A DNA stretch of 36,113 nt from Candidatus Glassbacteria bacterium (GTDB lineage: Bacteria > Gemmatimonadota > Glassbacteria > GWA2-58-10). The number at the start of each line of letters is the position of its first letter. The first letter of the stretch is position 1. Under the pieces are notes generated by a model. It made no database searches. It had not been told where the DNA came from and saw nothing but the letters and a program-made list of their open reading frames with translations. Positions 1-7,922 of this stretch are shown here, piece after piece. Made by a program: the position numbers and the translations under genes. Where the stretch lies: assembly GCA_019456185.1 (NCBI GenBank), contig VRUH01000003.1, forward strand, positions 99,782 through 135,894. Direction: 5' to 3'.

Positions 1-1239
1 CATATCAACGACATCCCGATCGCCCCCTCAAAGCACAACCCCGAGATTTCGCGCAGGCTGGAAGGGATAGTGCTCAAGGCGATGAACAAGGACCCGCTCA
101 AGCGTTACCGGGACGCAGCGGAGCTGCTGGCGGATATCGATTCGCTGCTTGGCGGCGAGAGCGAAGATGAACAGAGCGCTCAGCCTCCCGTTCGCATCAG
201 TGTCAATCCTTATCTCAACCGCAACATGATCCGGGACAGGAAGTTTTTTTATGGCCGGCGCAAGGAAGTAACGACGATTTATTCCAGGATCGGGGCGGCG
301 CGCCCGCAGTCGGTCTCGATAGTCGGCGAGCGGCGGATCGGCAAAAGCAGTTTGCTGCATTTCATCAACGATCCGGGAAACCGGCTGAGCTACCTCGATG
401 AATCTGCCGGCTATATCTTCCTGTTCCTCGATTTCCAGGAGAAACGCCGGGGCACTGTCGACGAGTTTTTCGGCTCCCTGCTCGAACTGCTGGCCCAGGA
501 AGCGGACGACAAGCTGGAAGAGCTTCCGGAAGCCGGCTACGATGGTTTCAAGCAGGCCTGCGAGCAGATCGACGAGGAAGGCCTCAAGCTGATCCTGCTG
601 TTCGACGAGTTCGAGGCGATAACGAAAAACCGCAATTTCGAGCCGGAGTTTTTCGCTTTCCTCCGTTCGCTGGCCAATAACTACAACGTGGCCTATGTCA
701 CCAGTTCCGTCAAAAATCTTCAGGAAATGTGCCACAACCGTGAAATCAGCGACTCGCCGTTCTTTAATATCTTCTCCAACCTGAATCTCGGCGCTTTCAG
801 TCTTCAGGAAGCGAAAAAATTCGTGGCCGAACCCAGCCGGGCCTGCGGCAATCCTCTGGAGGAGCATTTCGAGACCATTGTCGAACTGGGCGGCTATTTT
901 CCGTTTTACATGGCGATCGCCTGTTCCAGCCTGTTCGACTTCGATTTCGAGCATGCCGACCCGCGCAAAACAGTCCTGGAAAATGTGGAGGAGCAGTTTC
1001 TCGAGGAAGCAGGGATGCATTTCCAGTTCATTATCGACAGCCTGGGGCCGGATGAACTGAAAGTCTGCCGCAAGCTGACCGAGGGTGTCCAGCTGGACTC
1101 GATAGACCACTTCGTGATCAAGGGCCTGCTCCGCCGCGGTTACCTTATTCCCGGCGACAGCGACCGCGAGTACAGGCTGTTCAGCCGCACGTTCGAGCGG
1201 ATGCTGGGAGATGAATTGCTGAAGCGGGAAAGCTCTTAA
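1..1239 (+). CDS. Ser/Thr protein kinase C-terminal tail fused to P-loop ATPase (5' partial)
   Basis: The reading frame is open from the first base, so the true start lies upstream of the window. The first 50 or so residues match the end of a eukaryotic-type protein kinase domain: the LEGIVLKAMNKDPLKRY stretch is the usual kinase subdomain XI signature (a basic residue after KDP, then RY). An ATPase module follows. It has a Walker A motif GERRIGKSS (bases 325-351), an acidic Walker B LILLFDEFE (from base 589) and a winged-helix-like C-terminus. This resembles the archaeal-ATPase/AAA_16 group of STAND-like NTPases, which occur fused to kinases in several phyla. No membrane segment is visible in this part, so it is probably cytoplasmic. 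A signalling role (phosphorylation coupled to an ATP-driven switch) is inference. The kinase catalytic loop is outside the window, so kinase activity cannot be judged. It ends at TAA. Confidence 0.8.
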   Translation, partial: HINDIPIAPSKHNPEISRRLEGIVLKAMNKDPLKRYRDAAELLADIDSLLGGESEDEQSAQPPVRISVNPYLNRNMIRDRKFFYGRRKEVTTIYSRIGAARPQSVSIVGERRIGKSSLLHFINDPGNRLSYLDESAGYIFLFLDFQEKRRGTVDEFFGSLLELLAQEADDKLEELPEAGYDGFKQACEQIDEEGLKLILLFDEFEAITKNRNFEPEFFAFLRSLANNYNVAYVTSSVKNLQEMCHNREISDSPFFNIFSNLNLGAFSLQEAKKFVAEPSRACGNPLEEHFETIVELGGYFPFYMAIACSSLFDFDFEHADPRKTVLENVEEQFLEEAGMHFQFIIDSLGPDELKVCRKLTEGVQLDSIDHFVIKGLLRRGYLIPGDSDREYRLFSRTFERMLGDELLKRESS

Positions 1240-1292
1240 AGCAAAACTTGATGGACGGCCGGTTAAAAAGTTGAATTTAAGTGATATAACCC

Positions 1293-1321
1293 TTGACTGC
1301 GCGCTTGATCCTTGATATGCT
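1293..1321 (+). promoter_or_regulatory. Predicted sigma-70 promoter upstream of cdaA
   Basis: TTGACT at 1293-1298 and TATGCT at 1316-1321 are separated by exactly 17 bases in the 263-bp gap before cdaA. Initiation near 1328 would give an untranslated leader of about 175 bases. This suggests cdaA-cdaR is transcribed independently of the kinase-ATPase gene. It is a prediction from consensus only. Confidence 0.5.
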
Positions 1322-1408
1322 GAAATTAAGTTGACCAGCCCGGCCAAGCCCCCCCTGCCCGTCAGCCCGGCCGCAGCCGCCGGAAGTCAGTGAACCTGTA
1401 TGATTTTT

Positions 1409-1436
1409 TTGCTGTATTCCCCGCTGGTTGTATATT
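1409..1436 (+). promoter_or_regulatory. Possible second promoter upstream of cdaA
   Basis: TTGCTG (1409-1414) and TATATT (1431-1436) are 16 bases apart in an AT-rich patch about 70 bases before the cdaA start. The match is weaker than the site at 1293, and it could simply be AT-rich spacer. Confidence 0.25.
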
Positions 1437-1502
1437 ATTCTTTAAGTTTGTTACTATTACCGCAGAATCTTACTCAAAGCCACTCAGCGCACCGGGACCG
1501 GC

Positions 1503-2264
1503 ATGTCGGAGATACTTGACAACCTCGGCGGAATCATGACCGCCCTGATCGACATACTGCTGGTCGCGACGTTTATCTATTATGTCCTCTACCCGCTCAA
1601 GGGCACGCGCAGCGCCAGAATCGCAATCGGGATCGTGTTCCTGATCCTGCTCTATTATATCTCGAACCGTTTCCAGCTCCAGACCATGGCCTGGCTTCTG
1701 CAGAACTTCATGGGATATATCGTCCTGGTGGTGATCGTGATTTTCCAGGCGGATATCCGTAAGGCGCTGGCCACGTTCGGGCGCAACCCGTTTTTCGACT
1801 TTTTCCATCTCGGCAAACATGATATCGGCTACCTGGTGGAGCTCCAGCGGGCGGTTAACCTGATGGCCCAGCGTAATATCGGCGCCCTGATCGTTATCGA
1901 GCGGGAGTTGGAACTCAAGAACCTCGTGGACATCGGCTCCCGTCTGGACGCAGAGGTGCGCAGCGAACTGCTGCTCTCGCTGTTCAACACGCGCAGCCCG
2001 CTTCACGACGGGGCCGTAATAATTTCCGGCAACCGGATCGCCAATGCCGGCGCTATTCTGCCGTTGACCAGCCGCACGGATATCAGCAAGGAATACGGCA
2101 CTCGTCACCGCGCCGCTATCGGTCTCAGCGAGGAGTGCGACGCCGTGGTCGTGGTGGTCAGCGAGGAGCGCGGAACGGTGTCGATCGCCCTGGACGGACA
2201 GATCAGCAAGCTCGATACCGCCCTGGAGCTGGAGAGAAGGCTTAAACCGCTGTTGAAATATTGA
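1503..2264 (+). CDS. cdaA: Diadenylate cyclase CdaA (c-di-AMP synthase)
   Basis: A membrane-anchored diadenylate cyclase that condenses two ATP into cyclic di-AMP. The 253 residues match the usual CdaA/YbbP length. There are three hydrophobic segments (about residues 12-32, 38-55 and 62-82), then a DisA_N catalytic domain. Both hallmark motifs are intact: DGA at 169-171, preceded by PLHDGAV, and RHR at 201-203, which together bind ATP and metal. The ATG at 1503 has only a weak GGGAC-type ribosome site, but starting here retains all membrane segments. It is followed after 22 bases by a YbbR-domain gene, the conserved cdaA-cdaR arrangement. In Firmicutes glmM usually follows; here it does not. 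c-di-AMP typically controls osmolyte and potassium transport and wall homeostasis; its targets here are unknown. Confidence 0.95.
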   Translation: MSEILDNLGGIMTALIDILLVATFIYYVLYPLKGTRSARIAIGIVFLILLYYISNRFQLQTMAWLLQNFMGYIVLVVIVIFQADIRKALATFGRNPFFDFFHLGKHDIGYLVELQRAVNLMAQRNIGALIVIERELELKNLVDIGSRLDAEVRSELLLSLFNTRSPLHDGAVIISGNRIANAGAILPLTSRTDISKEYGTRHRAAIGLSEECDAVVVVVSEERGTVSIALDGQISKLDTALELERRLKPLLKY

Positions 2265-2286
2265 GCGTGAGTTTTTCGGAGTCTCG

Positions 2287-3240
2287 ATGAACCTGACCCG
2301 CAACCTGTCGTTGAAAATGATCAGCCTGCTGATCGCTGTGTTCCTCTGGCTGACTGTGACCAGCAAGGAATACCGTTACGGCGATTTCACCATCCCGCTG
2401 GAGCTGAACGGCCTGCCGAAAAACCTGGTGGTCACCAGCACGTCGTTTGACGGCCAGGAGGTGAACAATGTCACCGCGCGGGTGCGGGCCAGTGAAACCC
2501 TGATCCTCTCCCTGGGCGAGCGCTCGATGTTCCTGAGCGTGGATATCTCCGGAATGGGCGTGGGCAGCCACCCGGTGCAGCTTACCGAGCAGATGGTGAT
2601 GGGCCGGCCGCCGGGGGCGGAAATTACTGTAATCCCGCGGGCGGTCGAGATCGATATCGAACAGTTGATGATTCGTCACGATGTGGTAGTCAACGCCGAA
2701 ATACTGGGCAAACCCGCCGAGAACTACGATATCACCTCGATCCGCTCCGATCCGTCTATCGTCAGGGTCAGCGGTCCCGGCAGCATTGTCGAGGAGATCG
2801 ACATGGTCAGGACCCAGCAGATCAATGTCGACCGGTTGACAGAGATTACGCTCGACCGCCAGGTCCGTCTGATGCCGCCCAATCCGGCGGTGAACCTCTT
2901 TCCGGAAACTGTCAACCTGCGGATCAGGATCGAGGAAAAAAGCATCTCGCGCAAGTTCGAGCAGGTGGAGATTAAGATCCGGGGGGCCGAATTCCAGACC
3001 AGGATCAACCCGTCGCGGCTCGACGTCTGGGTCCAGGGGCCGATCTCGCAGATCAAGGACCTGACTGTCGAGGACCTGGCCGCCTATGTCCTGCTCGATG
3101 GCGACGAGGCGCGGGGCGAGAATATCCGCATGGACCCGCAACTGGACGTCAGCTCCGGAGATTCAGTCTCCAGAGTCATGCTGGAGCGGTTTTCCCAGAG
3201 CTATGTCGACGTACTGGTAACCTCGAAACCACTGGAATGA
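2287..3240 (+). CDS. cdaR: YbbR-domain protein CdaR, CdaA regulator
   Basis: A 317-residue protein with one N-terminal membrane anchor (about residues 9-26, LSLKMISLLIAVFLWLTV) and a long extracytoplasmic region. That region contains repeated YbbR-type beta units, for example the segments around residues 31-115, 125-205 and 215-300. YbbR/CdaR proteins bind CdaA in the membrane and modulate c-di-AMP synthesis. The gene lies 22 bases downstream of cdaA on the same strand and is presumably cotranscribed. The start at 2287 is supported by GGAG about five bases upstream. Function is assigned from the family and from context; regulation of this particular cyclase is inference. Confidence 0.85.
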   Translation: MNLTRNLSLKMISLLIAVFLWLTVTSKEYRYGDFTIPLELNGLPKNLVVTSTSFDGQEVNNVTARVRASETLILSLGERSMFLSVDISGMGVGSHPVQLTEQMVMGRPPGAEITVIPRAVEIDIEQLMIRHDVVVNAEILGKPAENYDITSIRSDPSIVRVSGPGSIVEEIDMVRTQQINVDRLTEITLDRQVRLMPPNPAVNLFPETVNLRIRIEEKSISRKFEQVEIKIRGAEFQTRINPSRLDVWVQGPISQIKDLTVEDLAAYVLLDGDEARGENIRMDPQLDVSSGDSVSRVMLERFSQSYVDVLVTSKPLE

Positions 3241-3243
3241 TCC

Positions 3244-3272
3244 CCCCGCGGCTGATTCCTCAGCCGGCGGGG
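3244..3272 (+). terminator. Imperfect GC-rich hairpin after cdaR
   Basis: CCCCGC-GGCTGA at 3244-3255 can pair with TCAGCC-G-GCGGGG at 3260-3272. This gives a 12-bp stem with one bulged G and a TTCC loop, just after the cdaR stop. No T-run follows, so it is not a canonical intrinsic terminator. It may protect the mRNA end or attenuate transcription into the VanZ-like gene. Confidence 0.35.
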
Positions 3273-3305
3273 CAACCGCTCACCCTGTGATCAGATCTCC
3301 TCCCC

Positions 3306-3896
3306 ATGCATCTGCGCGCAAGGACACTCCTGTTTCTGATTGCCGCCTGCATGTATTCGATCCTGCTGTTTATTATCGCCAACTACCTTCCCCTGATCAC
3401 CAACGGGGCGGCGCAAATTCTGACCTGGGTTGTCTATGCCCGGATTGTGCGGGGCCTGGTCATTTTCCTGGCGGCGGTGCTCATCTATATCGTTTTCATC
3501 CGGTTCACCCTGATCCCCCGGCGTGGCCTGTTCCTGCTTCAACTGGTCCCGTTTATTGGAGTCACCGCCTGGTTCGTGAGCCGTCTGGGCGAAAGTGTCA
3601 ACGAATATGTCCATTATCCGCAGTACGCCGCCTGCGTTCTTGTCTGGTTCGCCGCACTGACCCGCCTGCGTTGTGAAACCGGGCATTCGGGAGGATTTGC
3701 GGCCCGGCTGATCGGCAAAGCAGGTCCGCTGGGCGGAGCGCTGGCAATCTCTGTCCTGCTGGGATTTGCCGAGGAAGGCTACCAGTATTTCGCACCACGC
3801 AGAACGTTCGACGTTCAGGATATCCTGCTCAATGTGATGGGCGTCTGGCTCGGCGCGATTATTATCTGGACCACCAGGGACAGGCGTGAAGACTGA
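3306..3896 (+). CDS. VanZ-like family membrane protein
   Basis: A 196-residue, very hydrophobic protein with about five membrane segments. The C-terminal part carries the VanZ family signature: an acidic pair and Gln (E156, E157, Q160), then the APRR-F-D stretch (R165, R166, D169), D172 and the LLN-x-x-G segment (N176, G179) in the last transmembrane helix. VanZ proteins confer low-level teicoplanin resistance in enterococci. Most homologues in other bacteria are of unknown function, so a resistance role should not be assumed. It starts 65 bases after cdaR and may be part of the same transcript. The link with the c-di-AMP pair is only positional. Confidence 0.75.
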   Translation: MHLRARTLLFLIAACMYSILLFIIANYLPLITNGAAQILTWVVYARIVRGLVIFLAAVLIYIVFIRFTLIPRRGLFLLQLVPFIGVTAWFVSRLGESVNEYVHYPQYAACVLVWFAALTRLRCETGHSGGFAARLIGKAGPLGGALAISVLLGFAEEGYQYFAPRRTFDVQDILLNVMGVWLGAIIIWTTRDRRED

Positions 3897-4011
3897 CCCG
3901 TGCGCACGCAGGCCAGAATGTTGCCACCGCGCCCGCCAGTGCCTAAATTCAGCGGTGACCGGCGGCCTGGTCCGGCAGAATCATCATTGAACCGCAACCG
4001 CGGGAGCAGAA

Positions 4012-6051
4012 ATGAAAACTTTTTTTGCAGTCCTGGCACTTTGCCTGCTGGGCGTCAACCTGAGGGCGGGGGGAAAGGACTCGATCGAGGCGGAACTCAA
4101 ATTCCTGGACCTTCCCACTTTCCGTACCGGCGAGTCCGGTCCGCTGTGGGGCCGGGTGGTGCTGACTTACAAATCCGACAGGTTGGAACCGCTCAAGGCC
4201 CGCGTATCGCTGAAAATTGGTGCCGGGGCAAGCTGGCAGGAAGGCGAATGGATCGACGCCTGGCCCGGTATCCCCTCATCGCTGCCCGTTGCGATCACCC
4301 TGGACAGTCCGGAGGCGGAAAACCGGGTCCACACGGCCAGGCTGAGAGTGGAACTCGGCGACAAGGTGGTCCTCTCGCGCCTGGTCGACCTGTTTGTCCG
4401 CGAACACGGGATGTTTTTCCGCAGCTACCGCAGCAGGCTCGATGACTCTGTCTATCCCTACGCGCTCTACCTTCCCCAGGGCTACGACTCCCCCGGGCGC
4501 TCATGGCCTCTGGTGGTGAGCCTGCACGGTGCTTATTCCAACTACGCCAACAATCTCAAGCGCCTGTTCGGAATCGGCAACCGGCCGGGTGAGTCCGATG
4601 AACTCGCCCTGCGCTCGTTTCCCACCATGCCCGTACTGCCCCCGGTGGCCGGGATCGTGGTCTGCCCCTGGGGCCGGGGCACGATGAGCTACCACGGACC
4701 AGGCGAGCGGGACGTGCTCGACGTGCTGGAGATTGTCCGCGAGCAGTACGCAGTCGATCCCGGACGGATCGGCCTGACCGGCTTGTCGATGGGCGGTAAC
4801 GGGACCTGGGAGATGGCCCTGCGCCACCCGGGAATTTTCTCCGCGGCCGTACCGGTCTGTCCGCCGGCGGACATGAACCTTTCGGACTTCTATGTCGACG
4901 TACTCAGCCCTCAGGCCGGCAAATTTCCGTTTATCGAGCAGATTTTCGAGCAGAACCAGATAGCCAACTGGGCGCTGAACGCCAAGGCGTTTCCGATCCA
5001 TATCTACCACGGCACCGATGACCCGGTGGTGCCGATCCATCATTCCCACGAGATGGTGAAAGCCCTGGCCGAACAAGGAATCGAGGCCCCTCTGTCAACC
5101 TTCGACAATGTGGGCCACAACGCCTGGGACCCGGCCTACGAGAACGGCGAAACCCTGCGCCGCCTGATGGGCGCCGTGCGCGAGACTCCGGCCCGCGTGA
5201 TAGAATTCACCACCTGCCGCTACCAGCACGCCCGCTACCAGTGGCTGGAAATCACCAGGTTCGAGACATATGGCGACTATGCGGTGATCAACGCCATCTG
5301 GAATCCCGATAACAAAAAAATCACACTGCAGAAAACAACGAATGTGGCAGCGCTGGATATCTATCCCGACGACCTGGGTCTGGAATCTGGAGACAAGCTG
5401 ACAGTCGGGTTCAGCGGCGGTAACAGTATCGGTCTGACAGTGAAAGACAGCAGCCCGCTTGCCCTGACAGTGTCATGCGACAAGATTCGCCAGGGCGGTG
5501 TTAACAAAGCGAATATCAAGCGCAAGGGAGTGGAGGGACCGATCTGGGAGGCGCTCTCCGATCGGGTGCTGCTGGTGTTCGGCACCGGGCCGGGCGGCGA
5601 GGAAACTTTACGCCGGACACTGCGGTTTGTCGACTGGGGCGACCTTCCCGATACCCATTTCATTATCCGCCCCGATACGGAAGTCAGCAATAAGGATATG
5701 ATTGAGAGCCACCTGGTACTGTTCGGCGACGAGCGCTCCAACAAGCTTATTGCCCGGATCAACGCCAAAGCCCCTGTACGTTTCGACGGAGACAAGGTCG
5801 TGGCCGGCAAGCACAGCTACCCCCGTGATGAAATCTCGTTCAAGTGCGTGTTCCCCAACCCGCTCGAGCCGGGCCGCCTGGTGATGGTCAACTACGCAGA
5901 GGAGTGGGACTACAGCAAGCTCTGGTCGTTCCAGGGAGTGTTCAAGACACTGCCGGACTACATGATCTACCGCCGCGGCGGCACGCGGCCGTTTTCCACC
6001 GAGATGCTGGCCGCCGGTTTTTTCGCCGAGAACTGGGACTGGCAGGACTGA
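4012..6051 (+). CDS. Secreted alpha/beta-hydrolase esterase, PHB-depolymerase/prolyl-oligopeptidase type
   Basis: A 679-residue protein. It begins with a signal peptide (MKTFFAVLALCLLGVNLRAG), then has a beta-rich N-terminal region and an alpha/beta-hydrolase domain at about residues 130-395. Visible catalytic features are an oxyanion-hole segment SLHGAYSNY, the nucleophile elbow GLSMGG with Ser259, an acid in HGTDDPV (D336 or D337) and His369 in GHNAWDP, a complete triad in the normal order. The remaining 290 residues, mostly beta-strand in character, resemble no domain I can name. Family members cleave esters such as feruloyl or acetyl groups on plant polysaccharides; the substrate here is unknown. 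A GGGAG-like site precedes the ATG. The stop is four bases before the next gene's start, so the two are probably cotranscribed. Confidence 0.8.
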   Translation: MKTFFAVLALCLLGVNLRAGGKDSIEAELKFLDLPTFRTGESGPLWGRVVLTYKSDRLEPLKARVSLKIGAGASWQEGEWIDAWPGIPSSLPVAITLDSPEAENRVHTARLRVELGDKVVLSRLVDLFVREHGMFFRSYRSRLDDSVYPYALYLPQGYDSPGRSWPLVVSLHGAYSNYANNLKRLFGIGNRPGESDELALRSFPTMPVLPPVAGIVVCPWGRGTMSYHGPGERDVLDVLEIVREQYAVDPGRIGLTGLSMGGNGTWEMALRHPGIFSAAVPVCPPADMNLSDFYVDVLSPQAGKFPFIEQIFEQNQIANWALNAKAFPIHIYHGTDDPVVPIHHSHEMVKALAEQGIEAPLSTFDNVGHNAWDPAYENGETLRRLMGAVRETPARVIEFTTCRYQHARYQWLEITRFETYGDYAVINAIWNPDNKKITLQKTTNVAALDIYPDDLGLESGDKLTVGFSGGNSIGLTVKDSSPLALTVSCDKIRQGGVNKANIKRKGVEGPIWEALSDRVLLVFGTGPGGEETLRRTLRFVDWGDLPDTHFIIRPDTEVSNKDMIESHLVLFGDERSNKLIARINAKAPVRFDGDKVVAGKHSYPRDEISFKCVFPNPLEPGRLVMVNYAEEWDYSKLWSFQGVFKTLPDYMIYRRGGTRPFSTEMLAAGFFAENWDWQD

Positions 6052-6055
6052 GGCC

Positions 6056-7744
6056 ATGAGTTCACCGGGACTGCTGTTCTTCCCCAAATACCGCACAGCG
6101 CTGGCCACCTGGCGCCGGACCTCGCTGGGCAAGGCGCTCCCGCTGGCGGTAATCACCCTGCTGTTCTGGGCTCTGACCTACGGGGTGTTCCACCGGATGC
6201 TGGTCTATTTCCGCTCCACCGAGGATATCGGCGCCCTGCTGACAGTGAAGCTGGTGTCGATGACCCTGATCAGCTTCCTGTTGATCCTGGTGGTCAGCAA
6301 CCTGATCTCGGCGTTCAATACGTTCTTTTTCAGCGAGGACCTCTACCTGCTGATCTCAAGCCCGGTCTCCCTGCACCGGATCTACCTGGCCCGGTTCTTC
6401 GAGACAATGGTGCATGCGAGCTGGATGGTGCTGCTGATGGCCGTGCCGATATTCGCCGCGCTGGGCCGCGTGTTCGACGCGGGCTGGGAGTTCTACGCCG
6501 GTTCGCTGCTGATCGTGCTGCCCCTGGCGATGGTGCCCACGGCGGCCGGGGTGATTGTCGCCATGCTGCTGGTCAACATTTTCGTGGCCCGCCGCACCCG
6601 CGATATCCTCTCTTTCCTCTCGATCGCCGTGCTGGGCGGGATGCTGATCGCGTTCCGCTTCCTCAACCCCGAAAAAGCCCTGATCCGCCACGAAATGGAC
6701 AGCGTGGTCTCATTTTTCAGCTTGCTGCGAAGCCCGGACAGCCCGCTTTCGCCCCATTACTGGGCCGGACGGGTTCTGCTGGACCTGCTGGGTCTTCGCG
6801 GCGAGGGCGGAGTCTTTTTCGGCCTGATGCTGGCCGCATCGGCCCTGGGCTTGCTCAGTATCGGCTACTACGTCACTCTGCTCTGTTACCACCGCGGATT
6901 CAGCAGAGCCCAGGAAGCAGAGACGCACAGGATCTCGGGCCGCGGCTGGATCGACCGCCTGCTGTCCCTCTACCTCCGGCCCCTGCCGGGCCAGTCCCGC
7001 GAACTGGTGATCAAGGACCTCAAGACCTTCGCCCGCGACAAAAGCCAGTGGAGCCAGTTGTTCCTGCTGGGCGGGATGATCGCCGTGTACCTTTACAATT
7101 TCTCGGTCCTGCCGCTCGAGCGCAGCCCGATACCCCGCTATTTCCTGGAAGTCGTGCTCAATTTCCTCAACCTGGGTCTGGCCGGGTTCGTGATCGCCAG
7201 TATTGCCACCAGGTTCGTGTTTCCGGGAGTCAGCCTGGAGGGCAACAGTTTCTGGCTGCTCAAGAGCGCCCCGGTGGCACTGAAACGGTTCCTGTGGGCC
7301 AAGATGTTTGTGCTAACTGTCCCGCTGGTTGTCCTGGGCCAGTTCCTGGTCTTTGTCAGCAGCCGGATTCTTGGTTCTGACAACGGAGTCACCGCGGTCG
7401 CCTGTGTCGTGGTGCTGACCCTGACCCTGGCAGTAGTGGCGCTGGGTACGGGCATGGGCGCGGTTTTCCCCCGCTTCGAGGTCGAGAACCCGGCCCAGAT
7501 CAGCACCGGAATCGGCGGGGTGCTGTACATGATCGCCTCGCTGGCCGTGATCGGCGCCACGCTGGCCCTGCTGGTCCGTCCGGTCCACCATCTGTTGATG
7601 GCCGAAATCAGGGAAACAACCCTTACAGCCGGACAGTGGACTGAGGTTCTCGGCTTCTGCGCGCTGATCGCAATCCTGCACCTGCTGGTGGTCAAGTTCA
7701 GCATGGACCGCGGTGTTCGCGCCCTGCACCGGATGGAGATTTAA
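6056..7744 (+). CDS. Large ABC-2-type transporter permease (putative ABC exporter subunit)
   Basis: A 562-residue integral membrane protein with about a dozen hydrophobic segments in two halves separated by a polar stretch near residues 280-330. Its length and style match the putative ABC exporter permease family (large ABC-2-like permeases), whose ATPase is normally encoded next door. Here the upstream neighbour is the esterase (4-base gap) and the downstream neighbour is a URO-D-like gene; no ATP-binding cassette gene is in the window. It would therefore need a partner encoded elsewhere. The motif LLISSPVSLHRIYLARF near residue 97-113 is the kind of cytoplasmic coupling segment seen in such permeases. 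The cargo is unknown. Confidence 0.65.
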   Translation: MSSPGLLFFPKYRTALATWRRTSLGKALPLAVITLLFWALTYGVFHRMLVYFRSTEDIGALLTVKLVSMTLISFLLILVVSNLISAFNTFFFSEDLYLLISSPVSLHRIYLARFFETMVHASWMVLLMAVPIFAALGRVFDAGWEFYAGSLLIVLPLAMVPTAAGVIVAMLLVNIFVARRTRDILSFLSIAVLGGMLIAFRFLNPEKALIRHEMDSVVSFFSLLRSPDSPLSPHYWAGRVLLDLLGLRGEGGVFFGLMLAASALGLLSIGYYVTLLCYHRGFSRAQEAETHRISGRGWIDRLLSLYLRPLPGQSRELVIKDLKTFARDKSQWSQLFLLGGMIAVYLYNFSVLPLERSPIPRYFLEVVLNFLNLGLAGFVIASIATRFVFPGVSLEGNSFWLLKSAPVALKRFLWAKMFVLTVPLVVLGQFLVFVSSRILGSDNGVTAVACVVVLTLTLAVVALGTGMGAVFPRFEVENPAQISTGIGGVLYMIASLAVIGATLALLVRPVHHLLMAEIRETTLTAGQWTEVLGFCALIAILHLLVVKFSMDRGVRALHRMEI

Positions 7745-7787
7745 CACTCTTCCGCCAGTTGTACCATGGGATTGAGAGCAATGCCCG

Positions 7788-7861
7788 GGCGGGCGGCGCC
7801 TGTGCATCCGCACAGGCGTGCCTGACGGCACGCGCGGACTATCGTACGCGCGCCGCCCGCC
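7788..7861. repeat. 74-nt nested inverted repeat (branched hairpin element)
   Basis: An outer perfect 12-bp inverted repeat, GGCGGGCGGCGC (7788-7799) with its complement at 7850-7861, encloses two further perfect hairpins. These are CGCCTGTGC/GCACAGGCG with an ATCC loop (7797-7818; its end bases compete with the outer stem) and GTGCC/GGCAC with a TGAC loop (7818-7831). A third, CG-rich arm (CGCGCG at 7831-7836 and 7847-7852) competes with the outer stem. The element fills most of the 178-bp gap between the permease gene and the URO-D-like gene. It has no T-run. It could be a REP-like extragenic palindrome, a transcript-end structure or a leader RNA. Confidence 0.7.
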
Positions 7862-7922
7862 GATGGCTTGGACTATAAAAAATCGGATTTATCATCTCAT
7901 TGGTAGCCAACGGAGAACCGAA

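Noticed and set aside
3900-4445. 181-codon frame between the VanZ-like and esterase genes
   Set aside because: It overlaps the esterase start and is Pro/Arg/Gly-rich without motif; the esterase signal peptide and triad are convincing.
7745-7922. tRNA or tRNA-like gene within the branched hairpin before the URO-D-like gene
   Set aside because: The 12-bp outer stem, missing T-loop and D-loop consensus and lack of a CCA-compatible end do not fit a tRNA.
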